This document shows positions 25,735 to 34,423 of a stretch of 64,000 nt of DNA, in pieces. Source of the stretch: Roseomonas nitratireducens. GTDB taxonomy: Bacteria > Pseudomonadota > Alphaproteobacteria > Acetobacterales > Acetobacteraceae. Made by a program: the position numbers and the translations under genes. The stretch lies in NCBI RefSeq assembly GCF_017813355.1, contig NZ_JAGIYZ010000008.1, forward strand, positions 121,808 to 185,807. The letters run 5' to 3'. Positions within the stretch are counted from its first letter, which is position 1; each line of letters starts with the position of its first letter. A model generated the notes under the pieces. The model made no database searches. It worked only from the letters and a program-made list of their open reading frames with translations, and was not told the DNA's origin.

Positions 25735-26715
25735 ATGTCCATCCAGCGCCGCGCCGCGCTTGCGCTTCTCGGTTCATCCGTCGCCGCCATCCCCGCCGCG
25801 CGGGCGCAGCAGGCGCCCTGGCCCAACCGGCCGCTGCGCATCGTCATCCCCTGGCCGCCGGGCCAGGCGACGGACCTTGCCGGCCGCGTCATCGCGCAGC
25901 GCCTGTCCGAGAAGCTCGGCCAGCCGGTCGTGCCGGAAAACCGCGCCGGCGCGGGTGGGACGATCGGCACGGACGCGGTCGCGAAGTCGGCGCCGGACGG
26001 CTACACGCTGCTCGCCGGGTCCTCCGGCCCCTACACCATCGCGCCGCTGCTCCAGCGCCTGCCCTACGACACGACGCGGGATTTCGCGCCGATCGCGATG
26101 TGGGGCGTCTCCCCCTACCTGCTCGTCGTGAAGCCTGATTTCCCGGCCAATACGATCGAGGAATTCGTGGCGCTGCTGAAGGCGCGCCCCGGGCACTACA
26201 CCTTCGGCTCCTCCGGCCGGGCCGCGACCGCGCACCTGATCATCGAGGCCTTCAACGCCCGCGCGGGCGTCGATGCCCTGCACGTGCCCTTCGCCGGCAG
26301 CGCGCCGTCCATGACCGCGCTGGTCGGCGGGCAGATCCACTATTCGATCGAGACGCTGGCGGCGACCTTCCCGCTGGTGCGGCAGGGCGCGCTGAAGGCG
26401 CTCGGCATCTCGCTCAAGGACGGCAGCACGCTGGCGCCGGGCGTGCAGCCCTTCGCCCGCGCGGCGGGCTTCGAGGGCTTCGACGCCGGCGCCTGGGTCG
26501 GCCTGGTGGCCCGCGCCGGCACGCCGGCGCCGATCGCCGAGCGCCTGGCGCAGGAAGTCGAGCAGGGCATGGCCGACCCGGCCGTGCGCTCGCGCTTCGA
26601 GAGCATCTTCGTCGAGCCCGTGCCGCGCGGCCCGGCGGCCTTCGCGAGCTACCTGCAGGAACAGCGCGCGCTGTTCCAGGGCATCATCGAGCGGCAGAAC
26701 ATCCGTCTCGAATAG
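25735..26715 (+). CDS. Bug/TctC-family substrate-binding protein
   Basis: This 326-residue periplasmic binding protein has a signal peptide ending ARAQQ (about residue 25). Typical blocks follow: RPLRIVIPWPPGQATDLAGR, VVPENRAGAGGTIGTDAVAKSAPDGYTLL and VPFAGSAPSMTALVGGQ. A GGGAGGA ribosome site precedes the ATG. It is an orphan, with no membrane partner nearby. The 3' end faces a large tandem repeat region and the convergent hydroxylase gene. Confidence 0.9.
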   Translation: MSIQRRAALALLGSSVAAIPAARAQQAPWPNRPLRIVIPWPPGQATDLAGRVIAQRLSEKLGQPVVPENRAGAGGTIGTDAVAKSAPDGYTLLAGSSGPYTIAPLLQRLPYDTTRDFAPIAMWGVSPYLLVVKPDFPANTIEEFVALLKARPGHYTFGSSGRAATAHLIIEAFNARAGVDALHVPFAGSAPSMTALVGGQIHYSIETLAATFPLVRQGALKALGISLKDGSTLAPGVQPFARAAGFEGFDAGAWVGLVARAGTPAPIAERLAQEVEQGMADPAVRSRFESIFVEPVPRGPAAFASYLQEQRALFQGIIERQNIRLE

Positions 26716-26736
26716 CCGCGCGGAGCGCGGCTGGTT

Positions 26737-27043
26737 TCTTGCCCTCAGACGGCGGGCGGGCCGCTTTTGCTTGTCCCTCAGACGGCGGGCGGCCCGCATC
26801 CGCGGGCCTTGCCTTCGCGGCGTGAACCGTCGCGCCGCGGGCGGCTGACGGTCTGGGCGCGGTCGCGCTTCGCGCTCGCGGCCCGAGGCATCGCCTCGGG
26901 CCGTTTTCCTTTGTCCCTCAGACGGCGGGCGGCCCGCATCCGCGGGCCTTGCCCTCGCGCCCTGGGCTGTCGCGCCGGGGACGGCTGACAGGCTGGGCGC
27001 GGTCGCGCTTCGCGCTCGCGGATCGCGGCGGCGCCGCGATCCG
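26737..27043. repeat. Tandem ~140-bp repeat units between convergent genes (repeat family R1, locus 1)
   Basis: Two nearly identical units start at 26771 and 26911, exactly 140 bases apart, each opening TTGTCCCTCAGACGGCGGGC. A truncated third copy begins at about 26739. Each unit continues with a GC-rich stem (GGCCCGC/GCGGGCC), a CGGCTGAC core and CTGGGCGCGGTCGCGC. Each ends in a hairpin whose sequence differs between units while pairing is kept: GCCCGAGGC/GCCTCGGGC at 26881-26901 and GGATCGCGGC/GCCGCGATCC at about 27020-27042. The same family occurs inverted at 56875-57131. It fills the gap between two convergent genes; I see no gene in it. Confidence 0.85.
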
Positions 27044-27066
27044 TTCATGTTCGTCGCTGGCCGTCG

Positions 27067-28329
27067 TCAGTCCGCCCCGGCGCCGCGGACCATCGGCTGG
27101 CCCGCGAGCAACCCCGTCGCACCCCCCAGCCCCATCGCGCGCGCCGCGAAGAAGCGCTTGAGCCGCGGCATCCGGTCCACCGCCGCGATGCCGAGCCGCC
27201 GCGCGATCCGCACCGGCGGCAGGGAGGAGGAGAACAGCCGCTCCAGCACATGCGTCGCCCCCAGCATCAGCAGCCCGTCCGGCCGCCGCGCCGCCTGGTA
27301 GCGTGCCAGCACCGCAGCGCCGCCCGGATCCTCGCCCGCGTTCACCGCCTCGATCACCAGCTCGGCCAGCGCGGCGACGTCGCGGAAGCCCAGGTTCAGC
27401 CCCTGGCCGGCGATCGGGTGGATGCCGTGCGCCGCGTCGCCCACCAGCGCCATGCGCTCGGCCGTGTAGCGCGCGACATGCATCGCCGTCAGCGGGTAGG
27501 ACCAGCGCCGGCCGATCGGGGTCACGCGCCCCAGATGCTCGCCGAGCCGCGCCTGGATCTGCCGCGCATAGGCGGCGTCGTCCAGCGCGAGGCAGCGCCG
27601 CGCGATCGCCGTGCGCTCCGTCCAGACGATGGCGCTGACATGCGGATGGCCGGCGATGCCGTTCATCGGCAGCTGCGCGAAGGGCCCGTGCGGCAGGAAC
27701 TGCTCCAGCGCGATGCTGTTGTGCGGCTTCTCATGCGCCACCGCGCCGACGATCCCCATGCAATGGTAGTCGAGCCGCGCGGCGGGGATCCCGGCCTCCC
27801 GCCGCAGCACGGAATTGCGGCCCTCGGCGCCGACGACGAGCCGCGCGCGGATCTCCTGCCCGGTCGACAGCCGCACCAGCGCGCCGTCCGGCCCGCGCGT
27901 GACGGTCGCGGTCGCGGGCGCGAAGACCGACAGCTCCGGCAGCAGCGGCAGGCGGGCGTTCAGCGCGACGCGCAGGCCGCGCGCCTCGACCATCCAGCCG
28001 AAGGGGTCCTCCCCCACCTCGGCATGGTCGAAATGCAGCGAGAGCGGCGAGGCGGGCTCGCCCGGCCGGCCATCGGCCACGCGGATGCCGAGGATGGGGC
28101 AGGGCGCCTCGGGCAGCCTGTCCCACACCCCGGCGGCGTCCAGCAGGCGCTTCGAGGTCAGGGCGATCGCATAGGCGCGGCCGTCGAAGTCCGGCATCTC
28201 CATGGGCGGCAGCGGCGCGGCGTCGATGACGGCCGCGCGGACGCCGCCGGCGGCGAGCGCGGCGGCAAGGGTGGCCCCGACGGGACCGGCGCCGAGGATG
28301 CAGACCTCGACCTCGAGGGTGGTGTTCAT
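27067..28329 (-). CDS. UbiH/UbiF-family FAD-dependent ubiquinone biosynthesis hydroxylase
   Basis: This 420-residue flavoprotein monooxygenase hydroxylates the ubiquinone ring precursor. The FAD dinucleotide motif GAGPVGATLAAALA lies at residues 13-26. A DG motif occurs in VVGAEGRNSVLRREAG, and ALVGDAAHGIHPIAGQGLNLGFRD forms the second FAD motif of the Ubi-OHases. Which ring position it serves (C1, C5 or C6) cannot be told. It is divergent from glnK, with 186 bases between them. Confidence 0.9.
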   Translation of the reverse strand: MNTTLEVEVCILGAGPVGATLAAALAAGGVRAAVIDAAPLPPMEMPDFDGRAYAIALTSKRLLDAAGVWDRLPEAPCPILGIRVADGRPGEPASPLSLHFDHAEVGEDPFGWMVEARGLRVALNARLPLLPELSVFAPATATVTRGPDGALVRLSTGQEIRARLVVGAEGRNSVLRREAGIPAARLDYHCMGIVGAVAHEKPHNSIALEQFLPHGPFAQLPMNGIAGHPHVSAIVWTERTAIARRCLALDDAAYARQIQARLGEHLGRVTPIGRRWSYPLTAMHVARYTAERMALVGDAAHGIHPIAGQGLNLGFRDVAALAELVIEAVNAGEDPGGAAVLARYQAARRPDGLLMLGATHVLERLFSSSLPPVRIARRLGIAAVDRMPRLKRFFAARAMGLGGATGLLAGQPMVRGAGAD

Positions 28330-28380
28330 GGATGCAATCTAGGCGGGCATTGCGCGCCTGCCAGCCTGCCTTCTGCATAG

Positions 28381-28854
<474 letters not shown>

Positions 28855-28867
28855 CGGGCCGGCGACC

Positions 28868-30229
28868 ATGCACGGAAAGGACATGACGACGGTGAAGCGC
28901 ATGATCGCGCGCGGCGGCCTCGCCGCACTGGCCCTGGCGTTCGCGGCGCTGCCCGCGATGGCGGCCGACGACCCCAAGGTGGATACCGGCGACGCCGCCT
29001 GGATGCTCACCTCCACCGCGATCGTCCTGATGATGACGATCCCGGGCGTGGCGCTCTTCTACGCGGGCATGGTCCGCAAGAAGAACGTGCTCGCCACCAT
29101 GATGCAGTCCTTCTTCATCTGCGGCCTCGTCTCGGTGCTGTGGATGGTGGCGGGCTACTCGCTCGCCTTCGGCAATGGCGGCGCCTACATCGGCGACTTC
29201 TCCCGCATCCTGCTGAACGGCCTGGCCGAGAACTGGGACAAGCCCTTCACGCTCGGCACGGGCGACGCGACCGTCGCATTCACCATCCCCGAATCGCTCT
29301 TCGTGATGTTCCAGATGACCTTCGCGGTCATCACCGCCGCGCTGATCACCGGCGCGGTCGCGGACCGCATGAAGTTCTCGGCCCTGGTGCTGTTCATCTC
29401 GCTCTGGACGCTGCTGGTCTACAGCCCGGTCGCGCACTGGGTGTGGCATCCCTCGGGCTGGCTGTTCGTGGACGGCGCGCTGGACTTCGCGGGCGGCACG
29501 GTGGTGCACATCAACGCCGGCGTGGCGGGCCTCGTCGCGGCACTCGTGCTCGGCAAGCGCGTGGGCTTCGGCACCGAGAACATGGCGCCGCACAACCTCG
29601 GCCTCGCCGTGATCGGCGCCTCGCTGCTCTGGGTGGGCTGGTTCGGCTTCAATGCCGGCTCGGCCGGGTCCTCGGGCGGCGGCCGCGCGGCGATGGCGAT
29701 GCTCGTCACGCAGGTGGCCGCGGCCGGCGCCGTGCTCGCCTGGGTCTTCGCCGAGTGGATGATCAAGGGCAAGCCGTCCGTGCTCGGCGCGATCTCCGGC
29801 GCGGTCGCCGGCCTCGTCGCCATCACGCCGGCGGCGGGCTTCGTGCTGCCGGGCTCGGCGCTGATCATCGGCGTCGTCGCGGGCATCGCGGGCTACTGGG
29901 GCGCTACCGCGCTCAAGCACGCGCTCGGCTACGACGACAGCCTGGACGCCTTCGGCGTGCACGGCATCTGCGGCATCGTCGGCGCGCTGCTGGTGGGCTT
30001 CCTCGCCTACGGCCCGCTCTCGGCCACCACCGCAGCGCCGGACGGCAGCTCTGGCTCGATGGCGCAGTTCATCAAGCAGTGCACCGCGGTGGGTGCGACG
30101 GTCGTTTTCACTGCGGTGGCGACCTTCGTCCTGCTCAAGATCGTGGACGTCATCGTCGGCCTGCGCGTGACCGAGGAAGAGGAGCGCGAGGGCCTCGACG
30201 TGACGATGCACGGCGAGCGCATCAACTGA
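28868..30229 (+). CDS. amtB: Ammonium transporter
   Basis: This 453-residue Amt/MEP channel protein has an N-terminal signal sequence (ending PAMAADD) and eleven predicted membrane helices. The family signature DFAGGTVVHINAGVAGLVAALVLG carries the first pore His, and DAFGVHGICGIVGALLVG the second. Phe gating residues lie in the helices around FVMFQMTFAVIT. An alternative ATG at 28883 would trim five residues. The gene ends before a strong hairpin terminator. Confidence 0.95.
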   Translation: MHGKDMTTVKRMIARGGLAALALAFAALPAMAADDPKVDTGDAAWMLTSTAIVLMMTIPGVALFYAGMVRKKNVLATMMQSFFICGLVSVLWMVAGYSLAFGNGGAYIGDFSRILLNGLAENWDKPFTLGTGDATVAFTIPESLFVMFQMTFAVITAALITGAVADRMKFSALVLFISLWTLLVYSPVAHWVWHPSGWLFVDGALDFAGGTVVHINAGVAGLVAALVLGKRVGFGTENMAPHNLGLAVIGASLLWVGWFGFNAGSAGSSGGGRAAMAMLVTQVAAAGAVLAWVFAEWMIKGKPSVLGAISGAVAGLVAITPAAGFVLPGSALIIGVVAGIAGYWGATALKHALGYDDSLDAFGVHGICGIVGALLVGFLAYGPLSATTAAPDGSSGSMAQFIKQCTAVGATVVFTAVATFVLLKIVDVIVGLRVTEEEEREGLDVTMHGERIN

Positions 30230-30260
30230 GGCGCGCGGCTCCACGTCGCGCCTGAGCGGC

Positions 30261-30286
30261 GGGCCCGGGGAGAGATCCCCGGGCCC
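30261..30286 (+). terminator. Rho-independent-type terminator of glnK-amtB
   Basis: A perfect 10-bp stem GGGCCCGGGG/CCCCGGGCCC (30261-30270 with 30277-30286) has a six-base loop AGAGAT and is followed by TTTC. It sits between the convergent ends of amtB and the carboxymuconolactone decarboxylase-like gene. It may serve both strands. Confidence 0.75.
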
Positions 30287-30291
30287 TTTCG

Positions 30292-30678
30292 CTATTCGAA
30301 GGCCGGGTCGACCGGCACGCGCAGCGCCTCGGCCAGCCGGTTCGTCTCCGCCGCCATGCCGAGGATTGCGAGCAGTTCGCCGTGCATCTCCTCCGTCATG
30401 CCCTTCGCCCGCGCCGCGGCGGTGTGGGAGGCGACGCAATAGGCGCAGCCCGCCGCGGCGGACGCGGCGAGGTAGAGCATCTCCTTCACCAGCGGGTCGA
30501 GCGCGCCCGGCGCCATCACGCGGCGCAGGCTCTCCCAGGTCCGCGCCAGCGTCGGCGGATGCACCGCCAGCGCCTTCCAGAAGTTGTTCACGTCGGCGAC
30601 GCCGCGCGCGGCCTTGATGTCGTCGTAGACGGCGCGCACCTCGGGCGATGCGTCGGCATACTCGATCAGGCGGGTCAT
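30292..30678 (-). CDS. Carboxymuconolactone decarboxylase/AhpD-family protein
   Basis: This 128-residue helical protein of the CMD/AhpD fold has the redox pair CAYCVASH (CxxC then His). This marks the AhpD-like peroxidase-associated branch rather than true decarboxylases. It probably acts in peroxide defence or in thiol-dependent reduction. The start is followed by RLIEYADASPEVRAVYDDI, usual for the family. It is convergent with amtB. Confidence 0.85.
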   Translation of the reverse strand: MTRLIEYADASPEVRAVYDDIKAARGVADVNNFWKALAVHPPTLARTWESLRRVMAPGALDPLVKEMLYLAASAAAGCAYCVASHTAAARAKGMTEEMHGELLAILGMAAETNRLAEALRVPVDPAFE

Positions 30679-30803
30679 GCGTTCCTCGCGTCGTGGATCC
30701 GGGTGGCGACAGCCTAGCGCAGCGCGGCGCCGGATGTTCCGCCGCCGGCCCGCCGGGTGACAGGCGCGCCCGTTCGGGCAGAGTGGCGGCGGGAGGACCG
30801 CCG

Positions 30804-31538
30804 ATGTGCTGGTCGATGGAAGCGACCGTTGCGATGGTGGCGACCGGCACCGTCGCGACCGCCGTCACGATCCGCCGCGGGGACCCGCCCGCCATCCCGG
30901 TCGTGCTCGGCTGGTTCACGCTGATGGAGGCGCTGCAGGCCGCCGGCCATGCGCGCGTCGACCGCTGCGGCGACCCGGCGAACCAGGCGGTCGCGCTGCT
31001 CTCCTACCTGCACATCGCCTTCCAGCCCTTCTTCATCAACGCCTTCGCCCTGTGCCTGGTGCCCGCGCCGGTGCGGCGCGGCGTGCGGGTGGCGGTCTGG
31101 ATCGCCTGCGGCGCCTCGGCCGCGGTGATGCTGCTGCAGGTCTATCCCTTCGGATGGGCGGGCGCCTGCCGTGCGGGCAGCGTGCTGTGCGGGCCCGGGC
31201 CCTGCGTCGTCTCGGGCGACTGGCACATCGGCTGGAGCATCCCGCGCAACGACATGCTCGCGATGGTCTCGGGCCTGCCGATCATCGCGAACGGCTTCCC
31301 GACCTACCTCGCCACGGCCTTCCTGCTGCCGTTGCTGTACGGCGCCTGGCGCTTCGTGCTGTTCCACGCCCTGGCGGGGCCGGTGCTGGCCTCGCTGCTC
31401 ACCTCGAACGCGAACGAGATGCCCGCGATCTGGTGCCTGTTCTCGATCGGGATCACGCTGGCGAGCCTGAGCCGCCCGATCCGGGCGGGGCTCGAGACGC
31501 GGTCGTGGTTCCTGTGGCCCGCCGCCTGGCGGGCGTGA
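30804..31538 (+). CDS. Integral membrane protein, DUF5765-like
   Basis: This 244-residue protein has about seven predicted membrane segments, starting MCWSMEATVAMVATGT. It resembles the DUF5765 family, whose function is unknown. A non-membrane stretch over residues 118-150 carries three Cys and CVVSGDWHIGWSIPRND. Polar aromatic residues within helices (HIAFQPFFINAF) might form a pocket. It is monocistronic and convergent with the response regulator. Confidence 0.72.
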   Translation: MCWSMEATVAMVATGTVATAVTIRRGDPPAIPVVLGWFTLMEALQAAGHARVDRCGDPANQAVALLSYLHIAFQPFFINAFALCLVPAPVRRGVRVAVWIACGASAAVMLLQVYPFGWAGACRAGSVLCGPGPCVVSGDWHIGWSIPRNDMLAMVSGLPIIANGFPTYLATAFLLPLLYGAWRFVLFHALAGPVLASLLTSNANEMPAIWCLFSIGITLASLSRPIRAGLETRSWFLWPAAWRA

Positions 31539-31569
31539 GGCGCGCCATCCTGGCGCGCGCCGCGGCGCG

Positions 31570-32289
31570 TCAGGCGGCGTAGGAGGACGCCGGGTCCAGT
31601 TCCAGCCGGTAGCCGCCGGATTCCGTCACGAGCAGCCGCGCATCGGCGGGGTTCAGCTCGATCTTCTGGCGCAGGCGGTAGATGTGCGTCTCGAGCGTGT
31701 GGGTGGTGACGTGGCTGTTGTAGCCCCACACCTCGTTCAGCAGGATCTGCCGCGGCACCGGCTTGCCGCCGGCGCGGTAGAGGAACTTCAGGATCGCGGA
31801 TTCCTTTTCCGTCAGCCGCAGCCGCTTGCCGCGCGACGGGTCGTGCAGCTGCTTGGCGGAAGGGCGGAACAGGTAGGGCCCGATCTGGAAGATCGCATCC
31901 TCGCTGCTGTCGTAGACGCGCAGCTGGGCGCGCATCCGCGCGAGCAGCTCGCTCATGCGGAAGGGCTTGGCGATGTAGTCGTTCGCCCCGGCATCCAGCC
32001 CGCTGACGATGTCCTGCTCGCCGTCCGAGCCGGTGAGCATGATGACCGGCATCCGGTACCCGCCGCGGCGCAGCCGCGTGCAGAATTCCCGGCCGTCGCC
32101 GTCCGGCAGCGTCAGGTCCAGCAGGACAAGGTCGTACCGCGCGCCCGAGCCCGCGAGCCGGGTCTCGGCATCGGCGAGCGAGGCACTGACGGCGGGCTCG
32201 AAATCCCCTTCGTGACCCAACTGTTCCGCGAGCGTTTCGGCAAGCGCGGAATCATCCTCGATGATCAGCACAGGGCGTGGCCCCGACAT
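31570..32289 (-). CDS. OmpR/PhoB-family response regulator
   Basis: This 239-residue two-domain regulator has a receiver with acidic pocket E11-D12-D13, phosphoacceptor Asp58 in LLDLTLPDGDG, Thr in LTGSD and Lys in YIAKPF. The winged-helix DNA-binding domain over about residues 130-230 includes LTEKESAILKFLYRAGGKPVPR and THTLETHIYRLRQKIE. No histidine kinase is adjacent, so it is an orphan within this window. Its target genes are unknown. Confidence 0.92.
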   Translation of the reverse strand: MSGPRPVLIIEDDSALAETLAEQLGHEGDFEPAVSASLADAETRLAGSGARYDLVLLDLTLPDGDGREFCTRLRRGGYRMPVIMLTGSDGEQDIVSGLDAGANDYIAKPFRMSELLARMRAQLRVYDSSEDAIFQIGPYLFRPSAKQLHDPSRGKRLRLTEKESAILKFLYRAGGKPVPRQILLNEVWGYNSHVTTHTLETHIYRLRQKIELNPADARLLVTESGGYRLELDPASSYAA

Positions 32290-32566
32290 CCCCCGTCTTC
32301 CTCTATCTCAGCACGCCCCGCGCGGTCCCTCGCCGGGTACGTCAGCCCCGCGAGAGGTATGCCGTGCCAAGCCGGCTTGTGCCAGCCGTAGGACCGTTCG
32401 GGAAGCAAAATCGCGCATGTGTGATTGACGCCGGTTGCATCTGGACGCTTCCGTCGTGCGTACCACATCCCGAAGGCCCCCAGGGATGCCAGAGGGCCCA
32501 CCCCCGGTTGCCTTTGGCACGCCATATTCCCGGCGCGCCATGGATCGAAGAATGGAACGCCAGACC

Positions 32567-33736
32567 ATGACGCCTCCCGGCCAGCTCGCGACTGACGAGA
32601 CGCTTCCCGTCGTGACCGCCGAGCCCGCGGCGCTCGCCCTGCGCGCGGTGCATCGCGCCATGGCCGAGCTGCGCCGCGGCACGCCCGTGCTGCTGCGGGG
32701 CGCGGATGCCTGCCTGCTGGTCGTCGCGGCCGAGACGGCGGGCGCGCGCGGGCTCGCCGACCTCGCTTCCGCCGCGCTCGGCGCGCCGGTGCTGCTGCTC
32801 GCCCCCGCCCGCGCCGCCGCCGTGCTGCATCGCCCCGTGCCCCATGCGGTCGATGACGAAGGCGCCGTCGCGCTGCGCCTGCCGCCCGCCCTGCTGGCGC
32901 CCGAGGCGCTGCGCAGCCTGGCCGACCCTACCGCCGAGCGCCTGCTGCCCGAGGCGCCCGAGCGCGTCGCCGTCCCCGCGCTCGCCCAGGCGGCGATCGC
33001 GCTCGCCAAGCTCGGCCGGCTGCTGCCCGCCCTGGTCGCCGCCCCGGCGACCGAGGCCGGGGCCGACCGGCGCGGCCTGCTGACGGTGCAGGCCGCCGAC
33101 GTGCTGGCCTATCCGACCACCGCCGCCACCACCCTGACCCGGGTGGCCGAGGCGCGTGTGCCGCTCGAGGACGCGCCCGAGGCGCGCATCGTCGCCTTCC
33201 GGGCCGCCGATGGCGGCATCGAGCACCTCGCCATCCTGGTGGGAGACCCGGAGAGGACCGCCGCCGAGGGCGGCGCGCCGCTGGTGCGCGCCCATTCCGA
33301 ATGCTTCACCGGCGACCTGCTGGGCAGCCTGCGCTGCGATTGCGGCCCGCAGCTGCGCGGCGCCATCGCCCGCATGGCCCAGGACCCGGCCGGCGGCGTG
33401 CTGCTGTACCTGGCGCAGGAAGGCCGTGGGATCGGCCTGGTGAACAAGCTGCGCGCCTATACGCTGCAGGATGGCGGGCTCGACACGCTCGATGCCAACC
33501 GGGCGCTGGGCTACGGGGCGGACGAGCGGAACTTCCTGGTGGCCGCCACCATGCTGCGCGCCGTGGGCGTGGAGCGCGTGCGCCTGCTGACCAACAACCC
33601 CGACAAGATCGCCGGCCTGTCCGCCTGCGGCATCGCGGTGCAGGGGCGGGAGGCGCATGCCTTCGACCCGAACGGGGTGAATGACGGCTACCTCAAGACC
33701 AAGGCGCGCCGCTTCGGGCACCTGCTGCCGGAATGA
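32567..33736 (+). CDS. ribA: GTP cyclohydrolase II with degenerate RibB-like N-terminal half
   Basis: GTP cyclohydrolase II opens GTP in the first step of riboflavin synthesis. The C-terminal half has the zinc-binding Cys set in ECFTGDLLGSLRCDCGPQ and the catalytic EGRGIGLVNKLRAY block. The end, VNDGYLKTKARRFGH, is also typical. The first roughly 190 residues resemble a DHBP synthase (RibB) in layout (GTPVLLRGADACLLVVAAE) but lack the acidic DREDEGD-type site, so that activity is probably lost. Met codons at 32540 and 32555 could also serve. The next gene overlaps by ATGA. Confidence 0.88.
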   Translation: MTPPGQLATDETLPVVTAEPAALALRAVHRAMAELRRGTPVLLRGADACLLVVAAETAGARGLADLASAALGAPVLLLAPARAAAVLHRPVPHAVDDEGAVALRLPPALLAPEALRSLADPTAERLLPEAPERVAVPALAQAAIALAKLGRLLPALVAAPATEAGADRRGLLTVQAADVLAYPTTAATTLTRVAEARVPLEDAPEARIVAFRAADGGIEHLAILVGDPERTAAEGGAPLVRAHSECFTGDLLGSLRCDCGPQLRGAIARMAQDPAGGVLLYLAQEGRGIGLVNKLRAYTLQDGGLDTLDANRALGYGADERNFLVAATMLRAVGVERVRLLTNNPDKIAGLSACGIAVQGREAHAFDPNGVNDGYLKTKARRFGHLLPE

Positions 33737-34230
33737 GCGACACCGCCCGCGTCACCGCGGACGGCCTGCTGCGCTTCCGGGGTGAGACGCTGCGCTGCGC
33801 GATCGGCGCCGGCGGCATCCGTGCCGCGAAGCAGGAAGGCGATGGCGCGACGCCTGTCGGGCTGCTGCCGCTCCGCCGCGTCTTCTGGCGGGCCGATCGC
33901 GGCCCGCGCCCGGCCTGCGCCGTCCCGGCCGAGCCCCTGGCCCCCGACGATGGCTGGTGCGACGACCCCGCCCATCGCGACTACAACCGCCCCGTCCGCC
34001 TGCCCCACCCCGCCCGCCATGAGCGCCTGTGGCGGGAGGATGCCGTCTATGACGTGATCGGCGTGCTCGGCTGGAACGACGCGCCGGTGCTGCGCGACCG
34101 CGGCAGTGCCATCTTCCTGCATGTGGCCCGCCCCGGCCTTCCGCCGACTGAAGGCTGCGTCGCCATGCCCGAGCCCGAGTTGCGCCGCCTGCTGGCCGCC
34201 GGCCTCGCCGGCCTGGAAATCGTCGGCTAG
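33733..34230 (+). CDS. L,D-transpeptidase (YkuD-like) family protein
   Basis: This 165-residue protein has the YkuD catalytic signature HVARPGLPPTEGCVAM: the His, the spacer and SxGC-like TEGC with Cys as nucleophile. Such enzymes crosslink peptidoglycan or anchor proteins to it. No signal peptide is visible at the ATG that overlaps ribA, a common feature of this short alphaproteobacterial group. The export route is therefore unclear. Co-translation with ribA probably has no metabolic meaning. Confidence 0.82.
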   Translation: MSDTARVTADGLLRFRGETLRCAIGAGGIRAAKQEGDGATPVGLLPLRRVFWRADRGPRPACAVPAEPLAPDDGWCDDPAHRDYNRPVRLPHPARHERLWREDAVYDVIGVLGWNDAPVLRDRGSAIFLHVARPGLPPTEGCVAMPEPELRRLLAAGLAGLEIVG

Positions 34231-34262
34231 AAGTCCCGGGTCCCAAGGGCCATTCGGCCTCC

Positions 34263-34374
34263 GGAGCAATATCCGGTCAGCCAAAAACGGCTGACCGGAT
34301 TTCCTGCTCCGGCAACCATCGAACATACGGCACGAAATCCGAACACACGGGTTCCGTGTGATCGGATAGTGCTG
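34263..34374. repeat. Two-hairpin dispersed element (family R2, copy A)
   Basis: The first hairpin has an outer stem GGAGCA/TGCTCC (34263-34268 with 34305-34310), a small asymmetric bulge, and a 12-bp inner stem ATCCGGTCAGCC/GGCTGACCGGAT (34271-34282 with 34289-34300). The second hairpin, 34330-34372, has stems GCAC/GTGC, ATCCGA/TCGGAT and CACACGG/CCGTGTG. An inverted copy lies at 63747-63861, and its base changes keep both stems paired. The element occupies the gap between the L,D-transpeptidase and glycosyltransferase genes. Confidence 0.85.
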
Positions 34375-34388
34375 TCGCGGGGTGAGGT

Positions 34389-34415
34389 CCGGAGAGGGGC
34401 GGCGCCCCTCTCCGG
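34389..34415. repeat. 13-bp palindrome next to glycosyltransferase start (family R3)
   Basis: CCGGAGAGGGGCG (34389-34401) and CGCCCCTCTCCGG (34403-34415) form a perfect palindrome around one base. The same 13-mer pair is at 55908-55934. It ends eight bases before the ATG of the glycosyltransferase, where no ribosome site is seen. A degenerate piece of the companion GAAA hairpin may be at 34241-34265 (CCCAAGGGCC...). Confidence 0.8.
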
Positions 34416-34423
34416 GTGCCGCC

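Noticed and set aside
32290..32566. FMN riboswitch upstream of ribA
   Set aside because: None of the conserved RFN blocks is visible, and ribA alone is often not regulated this way.
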